From contig NZ_AP018448.1 of assembly GCF_030294945.1 (NCBI RefSeq), positions 9,954,501 through 10,018,500 of the forward strand: DNA of 64,000 bases, in the 5' to 3' direction. The notes below the pieces were generated by a model. That model saw nothing but the letters and a program-made list of their open reading frames with translations, made no database searches and was not told the origin of the DNA. Source of the DNA: Streptomyces graminofaciens. Its GTDB lineage: Bacteria; Actinomycetota; Actinomycetes; Streptomycetales; Streptomycetaceae. The translations under genes and the position numbers were made by a program. Positions 42,635-50,345 of this stretch are shown here, piece by piece (within the stretch, counting starts at the first letter, position 1; every line of letters starts with the position of its first letter).

Positions 42635-42742
42635 AGCGTCCGTGGTCACTCCGTCATTGACTATCACTGGAAGTTTTTACTGACGCGTAACTTCACACTT
42701 CACCTACTCGCCCGTAACTTGGCGGGTAAGTACAGCATCCTC

Positions 42743-42756
42743 GTGATCCGGATCAC
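42743..42756. promoter_or_regulatory. CRP-like palindrome upstream of the lipase gene
   Basis: GTGATCCGGATCAC is a perfect 14-bp palindrome of the GTGA-N6-TCAC type bound by Crp/Fnr-family regulators, 47 bases before the lipase ATG. Confidence 0.55.
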
Positions 42757-42803
42757 AGGGCGAACACCGTCGCACATCCCTTGAGCCGCAAGGAGATCAC
42801 ACG

Positions 42804-43667
42804 ATGCTGCCCTGGAAACGAGCGCTCAGACCGCTGGCCGCCCTCTGTCTGGCCGCCGCGGCGACCGTCGTACCAGCCGCCACCGCCGAGGCGGCAGCCG
42901 ATCCCAGCAGGGGCGGTTGGAACGACTACTCGTGCAAACCCTCCACCGCCCACCCCCGTCCCGTCGTCCTCGTCCACGGAACCCTGGCGAACTCCGTCGA
43001 CAACTGGCTCGGCCTCGGGCCGTACCTCGTCAACCGCGGGTACTGCGTCTTCGCCCTCGACTACGGGCAACTGCCCGGCGTCCCCCTCTTCAACGGACTC
43101 GGCCCGATCGACAAGTCGGCGGAACAGCTCGACGACTTCGTCGACAAGGTGCTCGCCGCGACCGGCGCCGCCGAGGCCGACCTGGTCGGTCACTCGCAGG
43201 GCGGCATGATGCCCCGCTACTACCTCAAGTTCCTCGGCGGCGCGGCTGAGGTGAACGCCCTGGTCGGCATCGCGCCCTCCAGCCACGGCACCACCCTGGG
43301 CGGTCTCGCCCAACTCCTCGACCTCTTCCCGGGCGCCGCCGACCTGTTGTCCACCGCGACCCCGGCCCTCGCCGAGCAGGTGGCCGGATCCGCCTTCATG
43401 ACGAAACTCAACGCGGGCGGCGACACCGTCCCGGGCGTCAAGTACACGGTCATCGCCACCAAGTACGACGAGGTGGTCACGCCGTATCGGACGCAGTTCC
43501 TGAACGGGCCGAACGTACGCAACATCCTTCTCCAGGACCTCTGCCCGGTCGATCTCTCCGAGCACGCTGCGATCGGCCTCATCGACCGCATCGCGTTCCA
43601 CGAGGTGGCCAACGCCCTCGACCCGGCGCACGCCACGCCGACCACCTGTCTCTCGGTGGTCGGCTGA
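42804..43667 (+). CDS. Secreted triacylglycerol lipase (alpha/beta hydrolase)
   Basis: 287 residues with a Sec signal (1-31). PVVLVHGTLANS provides the oxyanion HG. The nucleophile is Ser131 in VGHSQGGMMPRYYLK, with candidate acid Asp222 (TKYDEVVTP) and His254 (LSEHAAIGLID). Four cysteines (44, 81, 247, 283) may form disulfides. It resembles the ~260-residue extracellular lipases of Streptomyces. ATG 42804 has AAGGAG-like GCAAGGAG 8-10 bases upstream. A CRP-like palindrome lies in its leader and a strong hairpin follows. Confidence 0.88.
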   Translation: MLPWKRALRPLAALCLAAAATVVPAATAEAAADPSRGGWNDYSCKPSTAHPRPVVLVHGTLANSVDNWLGLGPYLVNRGYCVFALDYGQLPGVPLFNGLGPIDKSAEQLDDFVDKVLAATGAAEADLVGHSQGGMMPRYYLKFLGGAAEVNALVGIAPSSHGTTLGGLAQLLDLFPGAADLLSTATPALAEQVAGSAFMTKLNAGGDTVPGVKYTVIATKYDEVVTPYRTQFLNGPNVRNILLQDLCPVDLSEHAAIGLIDRIAFHEVANALDPAHATPTTCLSVVG

Positions 43668-43682
43668 CACGTGCATGTGTCG

Positions 43683-43721
43683 CCGGGGCCTGTCCGGCCT
43701 GAGCCGCCGGACAGGCCCCGG
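43683..43721. terminator. 16-bp bidirectional hairpin between lipase and LPMO genes
   Basis: CCGGGGCCTGTCCGGC (43683-43698) pairs perfectly with GCCGGACAGGCCCCGG (43706-43721) around a 7-base loop, centred between the two convergent stop codons. Confidence 0.85.
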
Positions 43722-43735
43722 AGCCTTGCCCCGCC

Positions 43736-44746
43736 TCAGTGACGGCCGCGTGCCGTACGGCGGCGGGCCACCGCGAACAGCGTCGAGGAGCCGACCGCCA
43801 GGACCCCCGCGCCGCCGATCGCGACGTACGGCGTCATGCCGTCGCCGCCGGTCTCGGCGAGGTTCTCCTTCGCGCCCTCGGGCTCGACGTCGGTCCCCGC
43901 GTCTCCCCCGTCGGCGACCGGTTCACGGGAGGTGGCCTTCGGTCTGGGGGCCGCAGTGGGGGAGGCGTCGTCGTGGCCGCCGTGCCCGACCGTCGACTTG
44001 TCGGCGCCGTCCTCGATCTGCTGGTCGGAGGGTGCGGAGGCGGCCGGCGCGGAGGCGGAGGACGCGGAGGCGGACGGGGTGGCGGAGGAGCCGCCGGCGC
44101 TCCCGAAGGTCACGTCCGAGCAGGAGTAGAACGCCTCCGGGCTGTCCGAGCGCTGCCACACCGCGTACAGCAGATGTCTCCCGGAACGCTCGGGCAGGGT
44201 GCCGCCGAAGGTGTAGAAGCCGTCCGAGGCGACGGGGTCGGTGGACGTCGCGACCGGCCGGGCGAGGTCCAGGTCGTCCCAGGCGAGCGGCTGCGACGGG
44301 TCGTAGCCGGCCTTCGTCACATACACCTTGAAGGTGCCCTTGTGCGGGGCCGTCACCCGGTACCTGAAGGTGTACGAGCCGGCGCGCACGCTCGTGGCCG
44401 GCCAGTCGGCGCGGGCCAGGTCGAGCCCCTTGAAAGCCTCGCTGTTCGCGCCGCACAGCCTGCCGTCGGGGATCAGTTGCTGGTGGCGGCCGTTCGCGTC
44501 ACCTATGCGTACGCCGTTCCAGTCGTACAGCGCCTGGGTGCCGCCGGCCGTGACCGCCGCCCGGCAGGCGGCCGAGCTCGGCCTCTCGGGGCCCTCCGCG
44601 TAGCACTGCGCCACCCGGCTCACCGGGTCGCCCAGGGAGCCGTGCGCGGCGGCCGGCGCGGCGGCGAACGCCGTCAGGGCGATCGGAGCCATGCCGAGCG
44701 CGGTGACGGCGGCGACGGCGGCGGCCTTGCGGTGGGCAGCGGGCAT
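43736..44746 (-). CDS. Wall-anchored AA10 lytic polysaccharide monooxygenase
   Basis: 336 residues. Signal cleavage before His35 (PAAA|HGSLGDPVSR) gives the N-terminal His needed for the copper histidine brace. The second brace His is His135 (RVTAPHKGTFKVYVT), and SCSDVTF supplies the axial aromatic (F214). After the ~185-residue catalytic domain come a Ser/Ala/Pro-rich linker and a sorting signal, LAETG (296-300), with a hydrophobic helix and basic RRRTARGRH tail. This is the LAXTG class recognised by actinobacterial class E sortases. The enzyme should oxidatively cleave chitin, cellulose or a cell-surface glycan while attached to the wall. Confidence 0.9.
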   Translation of the reverse strand: MPAAHRKAAAVAAVTALGMAPIALTAFAAAPAAAHGSLGDPVSRVAQCYAEGPERPSSAACRAAVTAGGTQALYDWNGVRIGDANGRHQQLIPDGRLCGANSEAFKGLDLARADWPATSVRAGSYTFRYRVTAPHKGTFKVYVTKAGYDPSQPLAWDDLDLARPVATSTDPVASDGFYTFGGTLPERSGRHLLYAVWQRSDSPEAFYSCSDVTFGSAGGSSATPSASASSASAPAASAPSDQQIEDGADKSTVGHGGHDDASPTAAPRPKATSREPVADGGDAGTDVEPEGAKENLAETGGDGMTPYVAIGGAGVLAVGSSTLFAVARRRTARGRH

Positions 44747-44869
44747 GAGGGAACTCCTCGCAGCGGTCCTGAAGGGCGGGGCGATCAGAAGCTAGCCCCA
44801 CGAAACCGCGGAATCGCCTGCTGGAGGCGGGTACGGGAGATCCTTATGGTCCGCTTAAGGGAGCCCTCA

Positions 44870-44901
44870 GGCTGCGATCAGGTAGCCACCGGATCGCAGC
44901 C
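44870..44901 (-). terminator. Hairpin after the small basic protein gene
   Basis: GGCTGCGATC (44870-44879) pairs perfectly with GATCGCAGCC (44892-44901), about 50 bases beyond the stop codon of the 44-codon gene. Confidence 0.6.
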
Positions 44902-44949
44902 GGGCCACTGTGTTCGGGCTCGGGTCCGCTGTGTTCGGGCTCGGTCGGC

Positions 44950-45084
44950 TCAGCCGTCCGGCCACCACGTGCGCGCGATGTCCTTTCGCACTTCCGGGCG
45001 CTCTGCGGGGCGCTCTTCGACCTCGTCCCGCACCCGGCGGGACGACGACTTCCTCAGGGGCTTCTGCACGGTCACGCGGCGCAT
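44950..45084 (-). CDS. 44-residue basic small protein, function unknown
   Basis: The ORF from ATG 45084 has a textbook GGAGG site 5 bases upstream. It encodes MRRVTVQKPLRKSSSRRVRD, then EVEERPAERPEVRKDIARTW and ends WPDG. It is strongly charged, with a basic N-terminus and an acidic middle. The clean ribosome-binding site and own terminator make it a convincing gene despite its size, and I believe similar small proteins recur in streptomycetes. No domain is recognised. Confidence 0.72.
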   Translation of the reverse strand: MRRVTVQKPLRKSSSRRVRDEVEERPAERPEVRKDIARTWWPDG

Positions 45085-45164
45085 GGCTGCCTCCTTGTGC
45101 CTACCGGGTTCCGCGCTTTCGCGGAGGTAGACCCGTTCCGGGAGCGTTCCTCATCGTTCGTGCT

Positions 45165-45214
45165 CTGTCAGTGGCGGCTGTCACCATTCGACTGTCAGTG
45201 GCAGGTGTCACTGT
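45165..45214 (+). promoter_or_regulatory. Two tandem RecA-type (PafBC-like) promoter motifs
   Basis: CTGTCAGTGGC occurs at 45165-45175 and again at 45192-45202, 27 bp apart. It matches 10 of 11 positions of the TTGTCAGTGGC element described for Streptomyces recA-type promoters. The expected -10 positions after N6 (CACCAT, CACTGT) match TAGggT poorly. The second copy ends 19 bases before the methyltransferase start codon. Confidence 0.55.
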
Positions 45215-45221
45215 TGGCGGC

Positions 45222-45899
45222 ATGACCAACATCGACGACCACGAAACCTCCCGGCCACCCGAAACATCGAGCAACTCCCCGGCGGCCGACGGCTTTTCAC
45301 CGGTCAGTACCCATTTGGCCGTCGACTGGGACGCCGAGGCGGCCACTTTCGACGACGAGCCGGACCACGGTCTGCGCGACCCGGCGGTCAAGGAGGCATG
45401 GGCGGACCGGCTGCGCGACTGGCTGCCGAGGCACGCATGTGACGTCCTGGATCTCGGCTGCGGCACCGGGAGCCTGTCACTCCTCGCGACCGAACAGGGG
45501 CACCGGGTGACCGGAGTGGACGCCGCCCCGGCCATGGTCGACCTCGCCCGCGCCAAGCTCGCCGGGCGGCCCGCCGTGTTCCTCGTCGGGGACGCGGCGG
45601 CACCGCCGGTGGGGGAGGAGCGGTTCGACGTCGTCCTCGTCCGCCATCTCCTGTGGGCCCTGCCCGACCCGGGCCGCGCCCTGCGCCACTGGCGCGGACT
45701 GCTGCGGCCCGGGGGGCGGCTCGTGCTGGTCGAGGGCGTGTGGGGGACGCTCGCCCCGGTCGGCATCCCCGCCGAGCGGCTGACCGGACTGCTCACGCCG
45801 CTCGCGGCCGACATACGCGTGGAGCGGCTGTCGCAGGACGCGCGGCTGTGGGGGAAGCAGGTGACGGACGAGCGGTACGCGGTGGTGGCCCGCCTTTGA
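45222..45899 (+). CDS. Class I SAM-dependent methyltransferase
   Basis: 225 residues of the Methyltransf_11/25 type. Motif I is VLDLGCGTGSLSLLA, motif post-I acidic residue VTGVDAAPAMV, then FDVVLVRHLLWALPDP and LLRPGGRLVLVEGVW. The N-terminus (~35 residues) is low-complexity and probably disordered. ATG 45222 has only a weak ribosome-binding site. The substrate is unknown. Two RecA-type promoter boxes upstream suggest DNA-damage induction, an inference. Confidence 0.82.
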   Translation: MTNIDDHETSRPPETSSNSPAADGFSPVSTHLAVDWDAEAATFDDEPDHGLRDPAVKEAWADRLRDWLPRHACDVLDLGCGTGSLSLLATEQGHRVTGVDAAPAMVDLARAKLAGRPAVFLVGDAAAPPVGEERFDVVLVRHLLWALPDPGRALRHWRGLLRPGGRLVLVEGVWGTLAPVGIPAERLTGLLTPLAADIRVERLSQDARLWGKQVTDERYAVVARL

Positions 45900-45909
45900 G
45901 CCGTCCTGG

Positions 45910-45972
45910 CAATCCGCGCAATCCGCGCAATCCGCGCGATCTACGCGACCTGCGCGAGCTATACGAGCTACG
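45910..45972. repeat. 9-bp tandem repeat between convergent genes
   Basis: Three perfect CAATCCGCG units are followed by four degenerate ones (CGATCTACG, CGACCTGCG, CGAGCTATA, CGAGCTACG). The array runs from just after the methyltransferase stop into the stop region of the DUF402 gene. Confidence 0.85.
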
Positions 45973-46471
45973 TGAGCAGGGCCGTGAAGCCGCCCTCCCG
46001 CGCGCGGAGTTCCAGCTCGTCCAGCGCCGCCAGGGCGGCGGCCGCGGCCGCCGGGTCCGTCGCCGCGAGACCGCTCGCCTCGAACTCGTCCTCGTCCAGC
46101 CGCAGTACATCCGTGCCGTCCGCGGAGCGCCACAGGTCCAGGTCGAGATCCTCGACGACGATCTCCCCGGCGGAGACCTCGGCGGGGCGGGTGATGTCGC
46201 AGTACCAGCCCTTCAGCGCGCCCCGGGAGTCCCGGACCTCCTTCACCGCGTACCAACGGTCGCGCCAGTAGTGCTCGGTGAAGACGTCGCCGGGTTCGAA
46301 CCGCACGAAGCCGAAGTCCCGCACGCCCTCGCTCGCCCAGGCGGCGCGTACGGTGATCCGGGTGCCGTCGTCGCTCAGCGGCTCCGCCGGGTAACGGATC
46401 TTCGTACGGCCGGCCTTGACCAGGACGACGTCCAGTTGTTCCACGTCTCCCACCTGTTTCGTCTCTTCCAC
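45968..46471 (-). CDS. DUF402 domain protein
   Basis: 167 residues. The DUF402 core shows WASEGVRDFGFVRFEPGDVF, TEHYWRDRWYAVKEVRDSRG, GWYCDITRPAEVSAGEIVVE and DLDLDLWRSADG. Family members include FomD-like nucleotide hydrolases with metal-binding Asp residues (here D in DLDLDLW). The substrate is unknown. ATG 46471 lies 4 bases after the GNAT gene stop, so both are one operon. Confidence 0.8.
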   Translation of the reverse strand: MEETKQVGDVEQLDVVLVKAGRTKIRYPAEPLSDDGTRITVRAAWASEGVRDFGFVRFEPGDVFTEHYWRDRWYAVKEVRDSRGALKGWYCDITRPAEVSAGEIVVEDLDLDLWRSADGTDVLRLDEDEFEASGLAATDPAAAAAALAALDELELRAREGGFTALLT

Positions 46472-46475
46472 CGGC

Positions 46476-47405
46476 TCAGCCGAGTCCGCGCGCGTAGCGG
46501 ATCTCCGTCGCGCACACCTCGTAGCCGAACCACTTGTTGATCGCCAGCATGGGCCCGTTGTCGGTGTCGTTGCCGGTGAACGCCTCCGTGTAGCCCGCGG
46601 CGCGGGCGCGGTGCAGGGAGTCGTTCTTGGCGAGCTTCGCCAGGCCTCGGCCGCGGAAGGCGCGGGCCGTGCCGGTCATGCCCGTGAAGTAGCGCTCCCG
46701 GCCGTCCGTGTGCGCGGCGGTGAACGCGGCGGGTGTGCCGTCGACGACGACGACCGTGGTCAGCTCGTGGTCCAGCAGCGGGTGGCGGAAGGTGTCCCGG
46801 AGCCACTGCTCGTAGTCGTCGAACTCCGCGCCGACGTCGCTCGGTTCGTCCGCGGTCGTCTCCGCGTCCAGCTCGAACACGGGCCGCGGGTCGTCGGCGA
46901 AGTCCGCGGCCGTACGCAGCTCGACCCCCGGCGGCGGCGCCTGGAGGGGCGGGAGGGTGCCCTGGGTCAGGTCCAGCCGCTGGAAGTGGGAGGAACGGCT
47001 GGTCGTATAGCCGCGTCGCTCGGCGAAGCCGCGGTTGTCCGGGGTGTCGTAGACCCACGAGTACACGGTCGTCGCGCCCAGCGCGCGCAGCCGCTCCTCG
47101 GCCGTACGCACGAGCAGACCGCCCGCGCCCCGGCGCTGGTGCTCCGGGTGGACGTACACGTTGAGGTAGCCGAGCCCCGGCGTCGGGCTGTCGTGGGCGA
47201 TGCCCGTCTGGACCGTGCCGATCACCTCGCCGTCCGTCTCGGCCACCAAGGGCCGGAAGTGGGCGTCCGGGTGCGCCTGGGTGACGCTGTGGACGACGGA
47301 CTCGGCCGTCGCGATCATGAAGGGCACGGCCACTCGCCGTACGGCGGCGAAGGCTTCGACGTCCACCGGATCGGTCGCGCGGAGATCGCGCACGCTGACT
47401 GTCAT
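46476..47405 (-). CDS. GNAT-family acetyltransferase with two GNAT domains
   Basis: 309 residues. Domain 1 has the acetyl-CoA loop LNVYVHPEHQRRGAGGLLVR (~85-104), domain 2 a weaker copy FTGMTGTARAFRGRGLAKLAK and NGPMLAINKWFGYE at the C-terminus. This tandem arrangement is common in Streptomyces acetyltransferases. The acceptor is unknown. ATG 47405. It is followed within 4 bases by the DUF402 gene. Confidence 0.83.
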   Translation of the reverse strand: MTVSVRDLRATDPVDVEAFAAVRRVAVPFMIATAESVVHSVTQAHPDAHFRPLVAETDGEVIGTVQTGIAHDSPTPGLGYLNVYVHPEHQRRGAGGLLVRTAEERLRALGATTVYSWVYDTPDNRGFAERRGYTTSRSSHFQRLDLTQGTLPPLQAPPPGVELRTAADFADDPRPVFELDAETTADEPSDVGAEFDDYEQWLRDTFRHPLLDHELTTVVVVDGTPAAFTAAHTDGRERYFTGMTGTARAFRGRGLAKLAKNDSLHRARAAGYTEAFTGNDTDNGPMLAINKWFGYEVCATEIRYARGLG

Positions 47406-47542
47406 GGAAGCGCACGCTACGTGCGCGGGCGGGGACTCGCCTCCGAATTTCCGGCGGCCGGGGGGAAGAGCGGGCAGGTCGGCCGGTGGGTTTCCGGTGG
47501 GTACGGGACCGTCGGCCCCCGGTGGTACGGGACAATCGCGGC

Positions 47543-47911
47543 GTGACCTTGAAGATTCACATCGCTGAGGGGACCGCGCCCTACGAGCAGGTGCGCGCCC
47601 AGATCTCGGAACAGGCCCGCTCGGGAGCGCTGCCCGTCGGGTACCGGTTGCCGACCGTGCGGGGCCTCGCCGAGCAGCTCGGGCTGGCCGCCAACACGGT
47701 CGCCAAGGCGTATCGCGCGCTGGAGACCGACGGGGTGATCGAGACCCGGGGACGCAACGGAACGTTCGTGGCTGCCGCCGGCTCGGCCGCGGAACGCGAG
47801 GCCGCGACAGCGGCGGCGGCGTACGCGGAGCGGGTACGCCGACTCGGCCTGAGCGAGGCGGAGGCCTTGGCCGCGGCCCGGGACGCCCTGCGGGCCGCGT
47901 ACGCGGAGTAG
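47543..47911 (+). CDS. GntR-family regulator, YtrA-like
   Basis: 122 residues, the short YtrA-type with no large ligand domain. The winged HTH reads YEQVRAQISEQARSGALPVG, YRLPTVRGLAEQLGLAANTV and AKAYRALETDGVIETRGRNG. A ~45-residue Ala-rich helical tail follows. GTG 47543 is the start. YtrA regulators usually control ABC transporter genes, but none is adjacent. It is divergent from the GNAT gene. Confidence 0.87.
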   Translation: MTLKIHIAEGTAPYEQVRAQISEQARSGALPVGYRLPTVRGLAEQLGLAANTVAKAYRALETDGVIETRGRNGTFVAAAGSAAEREAATAAAAYAERVRRLGLSEAEALAAARDALRAAYAE

Positions 47912-48067
47912 ATGACGGGGACCGGTCGGCGCCCGTTTCGGCACCCCGCTGCGGCTGAGCGCGGTCGCGGCGGGGAAGCGGTGAGCCGGGTGAAGGCGGC
48001 ACGGTGGGAATCACCCGCAGCTGCGGCTGCCGGGCTCCGCGTCAGCGGCTGATCCGCCGTGCGGGCC

Positions 48068-48220
48068 GGCGTCTGTGCCAGATCCGCTGCGCCGGTCTGG
48101 TGGCTGTGCCAGATCCGCTGCGCAGGCCCGGTGGCTGTGCCAGATCCACCACGCAGGCCTGGTGGCTGCAGCTGATCCGCTCGTCGGACCCGGCGTCTGT
48201 GGCCGATCCGCGGCGAGAGG
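48068..48220. repeat. 31-bp tandem repeat array, five units
   Basis: Units of exactly 31 bp start at 48068, 48099, 48130, 48161 and 48192. The first three share TGTGCCAGATCC; units 4 and 5 are diverged and the last is slightly truncated. The array lies between the convergent GntR and DUF72 genes (gap 47912-48254), which otherwise holds no gene. Confidence 0.88.
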
Positions 48221-48254
48221 CCCTCGCCCCTACGCGCGCGAGAACCCCCTTCTC

Positions 48255-49025
48255 CTACGTCTGCTCCACCCGCTCCGGCAGCCGAGTCACCCGCCGCCCC
48301 TCCCTCCGGGCCGCCCGCCCGAACGTCATCGCGTCCTCCACCGCCGCCCCGCCGGGGTCGTTGTTGAAGTACGCGTACACATCCGCGCCCTCCGGCCAGG
48401 TGTGCGCGATCCGCTCGGCCCATGTCTCCAGGGACTGTCGGCCGTAGCGCGGCCACGGCTGTGCGCGTCCCTCGTGGAAGCGGACGTATCCCCAGTCGGC
48501 GGTCCGCCACAGGGGTGTCACCGGGCGGGCCCGTACGTCGGCCCAGCACAGGGCCGCGCCGCGTGACCGAAGGACCTCGCGCACCTCCGGGATCCACCAG
48601 GAGTCGTGGCGTGGCTCCACCGCGATCCGGGCCGACGGCGGGAAACATGCCAGGCAGGCGTCCAGCAGGGCGGGGTCGGCTCGCAGCGTCGGAGGCAGTT
48701 GCAGCAGTACCGGGCCCAGGCGGGCGCCCAGACCGGCCGCGTGGGTCATCAGGCGGTCCACCGGTTCCCCGGGGTCCCGCAGCCGCTTGACGTGGGTCAG
48801 ATAGCGGCTGGCCTTGACCGCGACCACGAAGTCCGACGGCACCCGGTCCCGCCACGCCTCGAAGTTCTCCCGCGTCGGCAGCCGGTAGAAGGCGTTGTTG
48901 ACCTCGACCGTGGCGAAACGCGCCGCGTACTCCTCCAGCCACAGCCGTACGGGCAGATCGGCCGGGTACAAGACGCCCCGCCAGTCCTTGTACTGCCACC
49001 CCGACGTGCCGATGAAAAGGGGCAT
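48255..49025 (-). CDS. DUF72 family protein (YecE-like)
   Basis: 256 residues, a TIM-barrel DUF72 protein. It has MPLFIGTSGWQYKDWRG, TVEVNNAFYRLPTRENFEAW, DFVVAVKASRYLTHVKRL, GPVLLQLPPTLRAD, RIAVEPRHDSWW and DVYAYFNNDPGGAAVEDAM. Biochemical function is unknown; an endonuclease- or phosphodiesterase-like role has been proposed for the fold. ATG 49025 gives the usual family start. The DUF5925 gene ends 31 bases upstream, so they may be co-transcribed. Confidence 0.87.
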   Translation of the reverse strand: MPLFIGTSGWQYKDWRGVLYPADLPVRLWLEEYAARFATVEVNNAFYRLPTRENFEAWRDRVPSDFVVAVKASRYLTHVKRLRDPGEPVDRLMTHAAGLGARLGPVLLQLPPTLRADPALLDACLACFPPSARIAVEPRHDSWWIPEVREVLRSRGAALCWADVRARPVTPLWRTADWGYVRFHEGRAQPWPRYGRQSLETWAERIAHTWPEGADVYAYFNNDPGGAAVEDAMTFGRAARREGRRVTRLPERVEQT

Positions 49026-49055
49026 ACAGCCATCAAAACACCTCAAGCCCCTGGT

Positions 49056-50159
49056 CTACAGATACAGACCCGCGTCCGCCCCGCCCCTCGGCTCCGGCAC
49101 CGACGTCGGTGACATGCCGCGCCGCAGCGCGTACAGCTCCGCCAGGGTCGCGCCCTCGCGGCCGACGCCCTCCTCCTTGCCGAGCCAGGTCACCGCCTCC
49201 GGGCGGGTCAGGGGGCCCACCTCGATGCGGGCGAGGCACCGGCCCGGGCGGACCACGGCCGGGTGCAGGCGCTCCAGGTCCTCGTTCGTCGTCACGCCCA
49301 CCAGGACGTTGCGGCCCTGGCCGAGCAGGCCGTCCGTCAGGTTCAGCAGCCGGGACAGGGCCTGGCCCGCCGTGTGCTTGGCCTCGCCGCGGATCAGCTC
49401 GTCGCAGTCCTCCAGGAGCAGCAGCCGCCAACGGCCCTTGCCCGCCGAGTCCTCCTCGCCGATCGCGATGTCCATCAGATAGCCGACGTCGGAGAAGAGC
49501 CGCTCCGGGTCCAGTACGCAGTCGACCTGGCACCAGTCCCGCCACGAGCGGGCCAGCGTCCGCAGCGCCGAGGTCTTGCCCGTGCCGGGCGGGCCGTGCA
49601 GCAGCAACAGACGGCCCGCGATGTCCTCCGGGGTCGTCTTCATCAGGCGGTCCATGGCGTCCGCCACCGGCGCCGTGTAGTTCGGCCGTACCTCTTCCCA
49701 GGTGCCCGCGGAGATCTGCCGGGTCGTGCGGTGCGGGCCCCGGCGCGGTGAGACATACCAGAAGCCCATCGTCACGTTCTCCGGCTGCGGCTCGGGCTCG
49801 TCGGCCGCGCCGTCGGTGGCCTGGCCGAGCACCTTCTCCGCCAGCTCGGCGGTGGTCGCCGTGACCGTGACGTCCGCGCCGCGGTTCCAGCGGGAGATCA
49901 GCAGCGTCCAGCCGTCGCCCTCCGCGAGCGTCGCGCTGCGGTCGTCGTCCCGCGCCGAGCGCAGCACCCGGGCGCCCGGCGGCAGCAGCGTGGCCCCGGA
50001 CCGCACCCGGTCGATGTTCGCGGCGTGCGCGTACGGCTGCTCGCCCGTCGCGAAGCGGCCGAGGAACAGCGCGTCGACGACATCGGACGGGGAGTCGCTG
50101 TCGTCGACGTTGAGCCGGATCGGCAGAGCGTCGTGTGGGTTCGCAGACATGCCAGCCAT
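49056..50159 (-). CDS. DUF5925-containing AAA-family ATPase
   Basis: 367 residues. The N-terminal DUF5925 domain (~10-175) is followed by an AAA+ module with Walker A LLHGPPGTGKTSAL (187-200), Walker B LLLLEDCDEL (246-255) and a sensor-like VLVGVTTNEDLERLHPAVVRPGRC. The role is unknown; the Walker B carries EDCDE rather than DExx. ATG 50159 or 50150 may be used. Its promoter region is shared with the divergent GH39 gene. Confidence 0.8.
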   Translation of the reverse strand: MAGMSANPHDALPIRLNVDDSDSPSDVVDALFLGRFATGEQPYAHAANIDRVRSGATLLPPGARVLRSARDDDRSATLAEGDGWTLLISRWNRGADVTVTATTAELAEKVLGQATDGAADEPEPQPENVTMGFWYVSPRRGPHRTTRQISAGTWEEVRPNYTAPVADAMDRLMKTTPEDIAGRLLLLHGPPGTGKTSALRTLARSWRDWCQVDCVLDPERLFSDVGYLMDIAIGEEDSAGKGRWRLLLLEDCDELIRGEAKHTAGQALSRLLNLTDGLLGQGRNVLVGVTTNEDLERLHPAVVRPGRCLARIEVGPLTRPEAVTWLGKEEGVGREGATLAELYALRRGMSPTSVPEPRGGADAGLYL

Positions 50160-50345
50160 GATCCGTCACGGAGGGCTTCGTGTGCATCCGCTTTCCGTAG
50201 TGTGCCCGTCGTGTCGGCTGCCGTGGTGCGCCGGTGGTGTCGACCGATGACCCCGCGCCCCCGTTCCTTCCACTCCGTCCTGTTATGCAGGCTTTCCCGA
50301 CGGAACCTCCCCTACCGCCGCCCCACGCCGTTACTGTGGCCCGTG

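Larger units (their letters stand above)
42293..42803. other. 511-base region between the subtilase and lipase starts
   Basis: Divergent promoters must lie here. It contains a possible MarR remnant (42527-42634), an AT-richer stretch (42650-42730) with TTGACT at 42657, and a CRP-like palindrome (42743-42756). No intact gene is supported. Confidence 0.5.

Noticed and set aside
42443..42667. Minus-strand 74-codon frame in the subtilase-lipase gap
   Set aside because: It contains a segment like a STAS/anti-anti-sigma helix (VPLAHELVDELLDR), but this is the reverse of the MarR-like frame and lacks the remainder of any domain.
42690..42710. TTCAC direct repeats resembling a PhoP box
   Set aside because: The TTCAC units are 7 bases apart, not the 11-base period of PHO boxes.
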